DNA of 5,051 nt from Betaproteobacteria bacterium (GTDB taxonomy: Bacteria > Pseudomonadota > Gammaproteobacteria > Burkholderiales > Usitatibacteraceae). The position numbers and the translations under genes are program-made. Of the stretch, positions 1 through 5,051 are shown in pieces. The notes beneath the pieces were generated by a model. The model saw only the letters and a program-made list of their open reading frames with translations, had not been told where the DNA came from and did not search any database. Where the stretch lies: assembly GCA_025362705.1 (NCBI GenBank), contig JANYFH010000415.1, positions 1 to 5,051 of the forward strand, read 5' to 3'. Position 1 is the first letter of the stretch. Each line of letters begins with the position of its first letter.

Positions 1-134
1 CCGGCGATTAAATATGTTGAATCGTCGTCCCCGCGAAGGCGGGGATCCAGTGACTTCTCGACGTACGCCACTGGATTCCCGCCTTCGCGGGAACGACGAA
101 GTTAGAGAGAATTTTCAACATATTTAATCGCCGG
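1..134. repeat. Nested inverted repeat (hairpin element) with dRS3-like core
   Basis: The outer arms are perfect 20-bp inverted repeats: CCGGCGATTAAATATGTTGA at 1-20 and its reverse complement at 115-134. Inside them, positions 23-52 and 69-98 are inverted copies matching at 28 of 30 positions, separated by a 16-nt loop. Each inner arm also folds on itself into a 7-bp stem with a 4-nt loop (28-34 with 39-45, and 76-82 with 87-93). The second arm reads ATTCCC-N8-GGGAAC, one base from the Neisseria dRS3 consensus ATTCCC-N8-GGGAAT; similar repeats are common in Betaproteobacteria. The arms are asymmetric: about 16 nt (99-114) lie between inner and outer arms on the right, against 2 nt on the left. 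No ORF of note is present, so this is a non-coding, MITE- or REP-like element. The window starts at the first base of the outer arm, so the element may extend further left. Confidence 0.85.
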
Positions 135-203
135 ATCAATACCAGAGCACAATTACGTAAATCAAGAATTGGAGCGGTTTTCCGGGCATTTTGTGCTGGA
201 AAC

Positions 204-219
204 CCGCGCCAGTACTGGT
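204..219 (+). repeat. 16-bp motif, left copy (inverted relative to right end)
   Basis: CCGCGCCAGTACTGGT at 204-219 is the exact reverse complement of 5032-5047. Its core CCAGTACTGG (209-218 with one flanking base either side) is a 10-bp perfect palindrome. It lies 14 bp beyond the stop codon of the SMR gene, within the otherwise featureless non-coding stretch 135-233. I infer a dispersed repeat or a protein-binding site; no T-run follows it, so it is not an obvious intrinsic terminator. Confidence 0.5.
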
Positions 220-233
220 GTTTGTCTGGGTCA

Positions 234-563
234 TTACTTTGCGACAGACGCAGAGTGCAACCCCATCACACCCACAATAATTAACGTCAGCGACACCATT
301 TTGATGGCCGTCGCGGGTTCTTTGAAATAGAGAATGCCGATGGCACCGGTAAGTGCCGTGCCGACGCCTGACCAGATTGCATAAGCAACGCTCAACTCAA
401 TGGTCTTGACGGCAACGGTGTTGAGCCCGAACGCACAGGCGTAAAACACAAACATCATGATGCTGGGTGTGATCTCGGTAAATCCGCGCGAGAGTTTCAT
501 GCACGTCGTGCCTGCAACTTCAAACAGAATCGCGCCGCTCAGAAAATACCAGGCTGAATGCAT
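234..563 (-). CDS. Small multidrug resistance (SMR) family transporter, EmrE/Qac type
   Basis: This is a four-helix inner-membrane drug/proton antiporter of the EmrE family, which works as an antiparallel dimer exporting cationic, lipophilic compounds. With the ATG at 563 the protein has 109 residues (EmrE has 110) and aligns almost without gaps, shifted by one residue. The essential membrane Glu is E15 in AILFEVAGTT (EmrE E14). The TM3 signature YAIWSGVG is at 61-68, giving the Y60/W63 equivalents Y61 and W64. The TM4 helix-packing stretch SLTLIIVGV is at 91-99 (EmrE GMMLICAGV). Predicted helices are roughly 3-20, 33-52, 57-79 and 86-104. An in-frame TTG at 578 would add five residues (MAHHS) but lacks a Shine-Dalgarno and breaks the family length, so ATG is preferred. 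The ATG also lacks a clear Shine-Dalgarno. It lies 24 bp after the stop of the upstream minus-strand gene, which suggests co-transcription and perhaps translational coupling. YAIWSGVG favours the Qac/EmrE branch over guanidinium exporters (Gdx), but substrate is not certain. Confidence 0.93.
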   Translation of the reverse strand: MHSAWYFLSGAILFEVAGTTCMKLSRGFTEITPSIMMFVFYACAFGLNTVAVKTIELSVAYAIWSGVGTALTGAIGILYFKEPATAIKMVSLTLIIVGVMGLHSASVAK

Positions 564-587
564 AGAATGATGGGCCAAAAAAAGTTG

Positions 588-1004
588 TTATCGCGACCGC
601 TTGCGTCGCACGTCCATTTCACGTTCAAGACGACCGAGAACTTTCTCGGATTCGACCTCGGCCTCGCGATATAGCAGTGGAAAAACACCCTTCAGACAAT
701 TCCATTCGCGATACAGAAAATAGCTGCGCGTTTGCTCGAGCATCTGCACATCGCGCTGGGCGCGCAATTCGACCATATGCCCATCCAGAATTTCACGCAT
801 GCGGGCTTCGGCGGCGAGTTGCAGCTGGCTGATGCCACGAATTTCCGTTACGCGGGTGCGCAGTTCATTGTTCAGAACAACTTCCTGCAATTGCAGCACG
901 TCTTTCATGCGCGAGACCTGGCGGATTTTAGTCATGCGCATGCGGCACTCGGCCTCGATGTCGGCGATGCTGTCTTCAATGGAAGGTGGGGTGGGAGAGG
1001 ACAT
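588..1004 (-). CDS. Unrecognised helical, charged protein with internal 28-residue repeat
   Basis: I do not recognise this family. With the ATG at 1004 the protein has 138 residues; an in-frame TTG at 1016 would add four. Neither start has a visible Shine-Dalgarno. Codon use is strongly protein-like (CGC, CTG, GCC, GAA), which supports this strand over the opposite reading. The protein is rich in Arg, Glu, Gln, Leu and Met, with no signal peptide or membrane segment and no Pro between residues 8 and 108, consistent with long alpha-helices or coiled coil over about 9-95. The pattern E-x-R-x-R-[MV]-T-[KE]-I-R-x-[VI]-S occurs at 19-31 and again at 47-59, exactly 28 residues (four heptads) apart. 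A more aromatic stretch (YFLYREWNCLKGVFPLLY, 95-112) follows, then an acidic segment and a very basic tail (RRKRSR). It sits directly upstream of the SMR gene in a likely two-gene operon and diverges from the fatty-acid pair. Confidence 0.75.
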   Translation of the reverse strand: MSSPTPPSIEDSIADIEAECRMRMTKIRQVSRMKDVLQLQEVVLNNELRTRVTEIRGISQLQLAAEARMREILDGHMVELRAQRDVQMLEQTRSYFLYREWNCLKGVFPLLYREAEVESEKVLGRLEREMDVRRKRSR

Positions 1005-1187
1005 GCTTTTTTGCAAGGAGGCAGGATAATCGTGTGAGGAATTCTATCTTACGTGGCTTGCGGCGACTTTCATGAAAATGTTACGCATATTTTTCAGTGT
1101 GCGCAGTGTGTATCGGGCGCGACGTAGAATATTGCAGCGATTCAGGCACTGTCAAGACGACTTCCATCCCGAAAACCAGGAACCAAT
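1005..1187. promoter_or_regulatory. Divergent intergenic region with candidate operator palindrome
   Basis: These 183 bp must carry the promoters for both the minus-strand pair and the plus-strand fatty-acid pair. A perfect 10-bp palindrome, TTTCATGAAA, lies at 1068-1077 near the middle, and CAGTGTG is repeated at 1095-1101 and 1104-1110. A -10-like TAGAAT is at 1125-1130 on the plus strand, but no good -35 box sits 16-18 bp upstream, so no promoter is assigned. A ribosome-binding site AGGAA at 1178-1182 is 5 nt before the ATG at 1188. AAGGAGG at 1015-1021 on the plus strand has no usable start codon after it and appears fortuitous. Regulatory function is inferred from position only. Confidence 0.35.
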
Positions 1188-2045
1188 ATGAACATCAGCT
1201 CTTATTTCTCCAGTGAACTCTTCAAGGGCAAGACTGTATTCATCACCGGGGGCGGAAGCGGCATCAATCTTGGTGTGGCGAAAAATTTTGCGACTCTGGG
1301 CGCCAATATCGCCATTTGCGGCCGCACGCAGGCGAAGCTCGATAGCGCCGCAGGCGAGTTGAGGGCGCTTGGGGCAAAAGTGTGTGTCGCCGTCGCCGAC
1401 GTGCGCGAAATGGCGGCACTCGAAGCAGCGCTCGCACAAACCAAAGCGGAATTGGGATCGATCGATGTGCTGGTCTGTGGCGCCGCGGGAAATTTCCTTG
1501 TACCCGCCGAACAATTGTCGGCCAACGGATTCAAGACTGTCATCGATATCGACTTGATGGGTTCGTTCAATGCGTCGCGCGCGGCGTTTTCGCAATTAAA
1601 GGAAACACGTGGTTCGATCATTTTCATTTCTGCCGGGCAGGCATACATGCCCTATGCGTATCAGGTGCATGTGGCCGCTGCCAAGGCGGGCATCGACATG
1701 ATGATGAAAAATCTCGCGCTCGAATGGGGCAGGTACGGCATCCGTTGCAACAGTATTGTTCCCGGCCCGATAGAAGGTACCGAGGGCATGAAGCGGCTTT
1801 CCAGTCCGGACGCGCTGGCGCAATTGACGGCGGGTATTCCACTGGGACGCATGGGAACTGTGGATGAGATCGGGCAGGTCGCGGTGTTCCTCGCGTCACC
1901 ACTGGCGTCATATGTGAGCGGAACGGTGCTCGTCACCGATGGTGGACAGAATCTGGCGGGCTCGGCGTTATTCAACATGGGTGCTGAGAAGATGATGAAT
2001 GCTGCCGCTGCAGCGGCTAAAAATAATACCGGGAGCGCAAGATGA
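1188..2045 (+). CDS. Short-chain dehydrogenase, 2,4-dienoyl-CoA reductase (DECR2-like)
   Basis: Likely reduces 2,4-dienoyl-CoA to 3-enoyl-CoA with NADPH during beta-oxidation of unsaturated fatty acids. The 285-residue Rossmann protein starts at an ATG preceded by AGGAA. The cofactor loop is TGGGSGIN (20-27); R46 after beta-2 suggests NADPH use; AAGNFLVPAEQLS (99-111) and FKTVIDID (115-122) closely match peroxisomal DECR2 (AAGNFLCPAGALS, FKTVMDID). The usual SDR Tyr of Y-x3-K is absent: Lys166 is preceded by QVHVAAAK, as in DECR2 QVHAGSAK. PGPIEGTEGMKRL (192-204) and ASPLASYV (236-243) also match DECR2. The last Gly of the TGxxxGxG motif is Asn27. The C-terminus has an Ala-rich tail (272-277) beyond the core. 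Its stop overlaps the next start (ATGA), so the two are translationally coupled. It is unrelated to the flavoprotein FadH of E. coli. The family assignment is firm; the substrate is inferred from homology and from its neighbour. A generic SDR acting on another CoA ester is the alternative. Confidence 0.9.
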   Translation: MNISSYFSSELFKGKTVFITGGGSGINLGVAKNFATLGANIAICGRTQAKLDSAAGELRALGAKVCVAVADVREMAALEAALAQTKAELGSIDVLVCGAAGNFLVPAEQLSANGFKTVIDIDLMGSFNASRAAFSQLKETRGSIIFISAGQAYMPYAYQVHVAAAKAGIDMMMKNLALEWGRYGIRCNSIVPGPIEGTEGMKRLSSPDALAQLTAGIPLGRMGTVDEIGQVAVFLASPLASYVSGTVLVTDGGQNLAGSALFNMGAEKMMNAAAAAAKNNTGSAR

Positions 2046-2863
2046 CTATGCCTGCATTGGAAACTCTGCAACTTTCCATCGACAAACACATCGCGCACGT
2101 CCGCATCAACCGCCCCGACAAAGCCAATGCGATGAGCCGCGCGATGTGGGGCGACATTAGAACCGCATTCGACTGGATCGACACTACCGCAGAGGCGCGC
2201 GTCGCCGTGATCAGTGGCAATGGCGCGCATTTCACTTCCGGCATTGATCTTGCGATGCTGGCAGGCGTCGCTGATGAAGTCGACGACGATTGCGAAGGCC
2301 GCAAGCGCGAAAAATTGCGCCGTACAATTCTTGACTTGCAGGATTCACTCACTAGCATGGAGCGTTGCAGGAAGCCGGTGCTTGCCGCGATTCACGGCGC
2401 CTGCATTGGCGGCGGAATTGACCTTATTTGCTGCGCCGATATGCGCTATTGCTCGTCTGAGGCGTTTTTCAGCATCAAGGAAATCGACATGGGCATGACC
2501 GCAGATGTCGGTACGCTGCAACGTTTGCCCAGGCTGATTGGTGACGGCATGGTACGGGAACTCGCATATACGGGGCGCAAGTTTCTCGCCGATGAAGCAC
2601 AGCGCCTTGGGTTGGTAAATCAGGTATTCGCTACGCCTGAAGCGCTGCTGCAAGGCGTGATGCAAATCGCGTTAGACATCGCTGCCAAATCACCGCTGGC
2701 CATTCGCGGTACCAAAGAGATGATCGTTTATGCGCGCGATCATCCGGTTGCCGACAGCCTCAACTACATCGCGACGTGGAACGCGGCGATGTTGATGTCG
2801 TCGGATTTGCAGGAGGCAATGATGGCGGGGATGCAGAAGAAAGCACCGGTGTTCAGGGATTGA
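2042..2863 (+). CDS. Delta(3,5)-delta(2,4)-dienoyl-CoA isomerase (ECH1-like crotonase)
   Basis: A crotonase-fold enzyme expected to shift 3,5-dienoyl-CoA to 2,4-dienoyl-CoA, the substrate of the reductase encoded just upstream. It has 273 residues. The three acidic residues that define ECH1 are all present with the same spacing as rat ECH1 D176/E196/D204: D127 in GGGID, E147 in KEID and D155 in TADVG (20 and 8 residues apart). Oxyanion-hole segments are FTSGIDL (64-70) and HGACIGGG (118-125). TADVGTLQRLPRLIG (153-167) and the C-terminal RDHPVADSLNYIATWN (232-247) are also close to ECH1. Ordinary enoyl-CoA hydratases carry two catalytic Glu and lack this Asp pattern, so hydratase is the less likely reading. 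The start overlaps the reductase stop by 4 bp, with GGGAG (2031-2035) as ribosome-binding site; a second in-frame ATG lies at 2048. No targeting signal is seen, so it is cytoplasmic. Confidence 0.92.
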   Translation: MTMPALETLQLSIDKHIAHVRINRPDKANAMSRAMWGDIRTAFDWIDTTAEARVAVISGNGAHFTSGIDLAMLAGVADEVDDDCEGRKREKLRRTILDLQDSLTSMERCRKPVLAAIHGACIGGGIDLICCADMRYCSSEAFFSIKEIDMGMTADVGTLQRLPRLIGDGMVRELAYTGRKFLADEAQRLGLVNQVFATPEALLQGVMQIALDIAAKSPLAIRGTKEMIVYARDHPVADSLNYIATWNAAMLMSSDLQEAMMAGMQKKAPVFRD

Positions 2864-2880
2864 CCGTAGCACTACCTGGT

Positions 2881-4962
2881 TCAGGCAACCAGCAACCCCC
2901 GCTTTTTCAGCATCGGTGTCACGGATGGTGCACGCCCCCGAAATGCGCGGTAGGCCTCGGTGGGCTCGATGGTGTTGCCACTCGAATAAATGAATTTTCG
3001 CAGGCGCTGCGCGGTGGCGACATCGAAGGGATCTCCTGCCTCATTGAATGCATCAAAGCCATCCGCATCAAGCACCTCGGCCCACAGGTAAACGTAATAC
3101 TGCGATGCATAGCTATCACCCGAAAACAAATGCCCGAAATGCGGCAGACGATGTCGCATCAGGATCTGTTTCGGCATGCCGATGGACGCCAATTGCTGCG
3201 CTTCAAATTTAGTAATATCGAGTGCGGCCATCGAGGTTTGCGCGTGCAATGCCAGATCCACCAGCGCCGACGAGGTGTATTCGACAGTCTCAAAGCCCTG
3301 ATTGAATTGGTGCGACGCTTTAAGGCGCGCCATCAGCGCATCCGGGATCGCTTCACCTGTTTCGATGTGGCGCGCGTGACGCTTCAATACCTCGGGTTCA
3401 GACAGCCAGTGCTCAAATAGCTGTGACGGCAGCTCAACAAAATCACGCAGCACATTGGTGCCGGACAGGCGCCCGTAGTGCACGTTCGACAGCAGTCCGT
3501 GCAGGCCGTGACCAAATTCGTGGAAGAGTGTACGTGCGTCGTCAAAACTGAGCAGCGTTGGTTGCCCTTCAACACCTTTGGCGAAATTGTTATTGTTGAC
3601 GACGATCGGTGTGACTTCACCGTCTACGCGACTTTGCGACCGAAAGTTGCTCATCCAGGCACCACCGCGCTTGGTGGAGCGGGAAAAATTATCGTGCAGG
3701 AATACGCCCAGCGGCGAACCATCGGCATTGCGCACTTCGTAAACCTTCACGTCGGGATGGTAGGCCTTGCTGTCAGGCCTGAACACAAATTGCAGGCCGA
3801 AAAGGCGATTGGCACAATCGAAAATTGCCTCCACCATACGATCCAGCGAGAAATACGGCTTCACCAATGTGTCGTCGATATCAAAGCGCACCTGCCGCAC
3901 TTTTTCTGCGTAATAGCGCCAATCCCAGGGCGCGATGTCAATTTGCTCATTTCGCGACAGCGCCATCGCTTGCAGGATTTCACATTCGCGCACGGCTTTT
4001 TCCCTGGCGGGTAGCCACACCTTCATCAGCAGGTCGAACACCGCAGTGTGATTGCCCGCCATCGTGTCGCTCAACGCATAGTCGGTATAGCTGGCAAAGC
4101 CGTGCAGGTTTGCCTGCTCAAGGCGCAGCGCCATGATTTCGGCAATGACTGGCGTGTTATCGAATTTCGCCGCGCCTTCATTGATACCTTCGCCGCGCCC
4201 GGTCCACGCCCTGTAGGCGCGCTCGCGCAATTGGCGGTTGTCTGCGAACGTCAAAAAGGGAACGATCAGTGAGCGTGAAATGGTGATCACAAAGCCATCA
4301 ATACCGCGCTCCTTGGCGGCCTGTCTGGCGCTGGCACGCAACGAATCCGGCAGCCCGGCGAGATCATGTTCGTCGTGAAGTACCAGCCGATATGCAGCTT
4401 CGTCGGCCAACACGTTTTGCGCAAATTGCGTGGTCAACTCGGCCAGCTTTTCGGTAATTTTTCCGTAACGTGCTTGCGCATTGGCGTCAAGCCTGGCGCC
4501 GGCCCGCACAAAATCCAGGTGCACACGTTCAAGTAAACGATTCTGCTCTGCGGTCAGGCCGAGCGAGGTGCGCTGGTTGAAAAGCGTATCGACGCGTTTG
4601 AACAGCCCGGCATGCATGTAGATCGCATTGGTGTGGGCAGCCATTGTTGCCGCCATTTCACGTTCCACAGCTTGCAATGCGGGCGAAGTTTCCGAAGCGG
4701 TGAGGTTATAAAACATCTGCTCGATGCGCGTCAGCAGGCGACCGCTTTTGTCGAATGCGGCGAGTGTATTTTCGAAGGTCGGCTCAGTCGTGTTGGTGGC
4801 GATGGAGTCCAGTTCGACACGATGCATTTTCAGCGCGACGGTAAACGCAGGTGCGAAGTGTTCAGGCGTTGTTTCCGCAAACGGTGGCAGACCAAGCGGA
4901 CTAGGCCAGGGTTCAAGCAAGGGGTTGGCGAGAAGTTTTGCGTCGGTAGGTGCGTTCATCAT
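2881..4962 (-). CDS. dcp: M3-family zinc metallopeptidase, peptidyl-dipeptidase Dcp-like
   Basis: A 693-residue cytoplasmic peptidase expected to remove dipeptides from the C-terminus of short peptides in peptide recycling. The zinc site is HEFGH at 481-485 (ligands H481 and H485, catalytic E482), and the third ligand is E510 in RDFVELPSQ, 25 residues after H485 as in E. coli Dcp. Dcp-type features include LSGTNVLRDFVELPSQ (499-514), PWDWRYYAEKVR (345-356), YHPDVKVYE (401-409), GGAWMSNF (433-440), the substrate-binding H611/Y618 region (FGHLFSGDSYASQYYVYLW) and the end RAFRGRAPSVTPMLKKRGL. Oligopeptidase A (PrlC) instead has a different loop between HEFGH and the third ligand, so automated prlC labels would be less accurate. 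No signal peptide is seen. The start is one of two adjacent ATGs (4962 or 4959) with a weak Shine-Dalgarno. The gene converges on the isomerase gene with a 17-bp gap and has no obvious functional tie to it. Confidence 0.93.
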   Translation of the reverse strand: MMNAPTDAKLLANPLLEPWPSPLGLPPFAETTPEHFAPAFTVALKMHRVELDSIATNTTEPTFENTLAAFDKSGRLLTRIEQMFYNLTASETSPALQAVEREMAATMAAHTNAIYMHAGLFKRVDTLFNQRTSLGLTAEQNRLLERVHLDFVRAGARLDANAQARYGKITEKLAELTTQFAQNVLADEAAYRLVLHDEHDLAGLPDSLRASARQAAKERGIDGFVITISRSLIVPFLTFADNRQLRERAYRAWTGRGEGINEGAAKFDNTPVIAEIMALRLEQANLHGFASYTDYALSDTMAGNHTAVFDLLMKVWLPAREKAVRECEILQAMALSRNEQIDIAPWDWRYYAEKVRQVRFDIDDTLVKPYFSLDRMVEAIFDCANRLFGLQFVFRPDSKAYHPDVKVYEVRNADGSPLGVFLHDNFSRSTKRGGAWMSNFRSQSRVDGEVTPIVVNNNNFAKGVEGQPTLLSFDDARTLFHEFGHGLHGLLSNVHYGRLSGTNVLRDFVELPSQLFEHWLSEPEVLKRHARHIETGEAIPDALMARLKASHQFNQGFETVEYTSSALVDLALHAQTSMAALDITKFEAQQLASIGMPKQILMRHRLPHFGHLFSGDSYASQYYVYLWAEVLDADGFDAFNEAGDPFDVATAQRLRKFIYSSGNTIEPTEAYRAFRGRAPSVTPMLKKRGLLVA

Positions 4963-5051
4963 GGGCTCAGATCAATTGTGTGCGTTCATTTTACAACTGT
5001 GGGGGAATTTGTTCGGGAAAATTCCAGGAAAACCAGTACTGGCGCGGTGTT
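4963..5051 (-). promoter_or_regulatory. Upstream region of the Dcp-like gene (partial)
   Basis: These 89 bp precede the peptidase start and probably hold its promoter. Reading on the minus strand, TAAAAT (within TTGTAAAATGAACG, from about 4994 downwards) resembles a -10 box about 30 bp before the ATG. The hexamer 17 bp upstream of it does not resemble TTGACA, so the assignment is weak. The window ends here, and part of the regulatory region may be missing. Confidence 0.25.
5032..5047 (-). repeat. 16-bp motif, right copy
   Basis: ACCAGTACTGGCGCGG is the exact reverse complement of 204-219 and carries the same CCAGTACTGG palindromic core. Here it lies about 70 bp upstream of a gene start, whereas the left copy lies just after a gene end. 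Because the contexts differ, a dispersed repeat is a simpler reading than a shared operator. Only four bases follow before the window ends. Confidence 0.5.

Noticed and set aside
1..134. CRISPR-like or tandem repeat array
   Set aside because: The copies are inverted, not direct, and there are only two; no spacer pattern exists.
146..197. Inverted AGCACAA (146-152) and TTGTGCT (191-197) as a terminator for the SMR operon
   Set aside because: The 7-bp arms are separated by 38 nt and no T-run is present; this is compatible with chance.
732..1037. Plus-strand reading frame of about 101 residues opposite the unknown helical protein
   Set aside because: It is His- and Phe-rich with no recognisable domain, and codon use favours the minus strand. 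It is a shadow of 588-1004.
1661..2230. Minus-strand frame of 189 residues across the reductase/isomerase junction
   Set aside because: It is antisense to two conserved enzymes, has no recognisable motif and no ribosome-binding site support.
2876..2892. Hairpin CTGGTT-CAGGC-AACCAG at the convergent gene ends as a terminator
   Set aside because: The stem is only 6 bp and no T-run follows on either strand, so an intrinsic terminator cannot be supported.
2776..3420. Long plus-strand frame (214 residues) overlapping the isomerase end and the peptidase gene
   Set aside because: It runs antisense to a clearly conserved M3 peptidase and out of frame with the isomerase, with no family resemblance.
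3478..4014. Plus-strand frame of 178 residues inside the peptidase gene
   Set aside because: It is antisense to conserved Dcp residues including the zinc site, so its openness is explained by codon bias.
2881..4962. Oligopeptidase A (prlC) as the name for the M3 peptidase
   Set aside because: The zinc-site loop (LSGTN..RDFVELPSQ) and C-terminal motifs match Dcp more closely than PrlC.

Overview
The window looks like ordinary chromosome from a betaproteobacterium-like organism. The pointers are a moderately high GC content, GCC/CGC/CTG-rich codon use, and a hairpin repeat of the ATTCCC-N8-GGGAA type (dRS3-like), which is familiar from Neisseria and other Betaproteobacteria. This placement is inference; no rRNA or other taxonomic marker is present.

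Layout: positions 1-134 are a nested inverted repeat, with 20-bp perfect outer arms around an inner 30-bp imperfect hairpin. Positions 135-233 are non-coding and hold a 16-bp motif that recurs in opposite orientation at the right end of the window. Two minus-strand genes follow as a likely operon. The first is an unrecognised helical, charged protein of about 138 residues (588-1004). Downstream of it is a small multidrug resistance (SMR) transporter of EmrE type (234-563). A divergent intergenic region (1005-1187) separates them from a plus-strand pair whose reading frames overlap by 4 bp: a short-chain dehydrogenase resembling peroxisomal 2,4-dienoyl-CoA reductase (1188-2045) and a crotonase-fold delta(3,5)-delta(2,4)-dienoyl-CoA isomerase (2042-2863). 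A convergent minus-strand gene (2881-4962), ending 17 bp beyond that pair, encodes an M3-family zinc metallopeptidase that matches peptidyl-dipeptidase Dcp better than oligopeptidase A. Positions 4963-5051 are its upstream region.

Functionally, the central pair is the most informative part. Its two enzymes make up the reductase-dependent route for beta-oxidation of unsaturated fatty acids with odd-numbered double bonds: the isomerase converts 3,5-dienoyl-CoA to 2,4-dienoyl-CoA, and the NADPH-dependent reductase converts that to 3-enoyl-CoA. Both resemble the eukaryotic (ECH1 and DECR2) enzymes rather than the E. coli flavoprotein FadH. The SMR pump and the Dcp-like peptidase have no evident link to this pathway.

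I found no convincing new multi-gene defence, mobile or RNA-based system. The items most worth a second look are the nested terminal hairpin, the paired 16-bp motif near both window ends, the internal 28-residue repeat of the unrecognised protein, and the compact eukaryote-like dienoyl-CoA operon.
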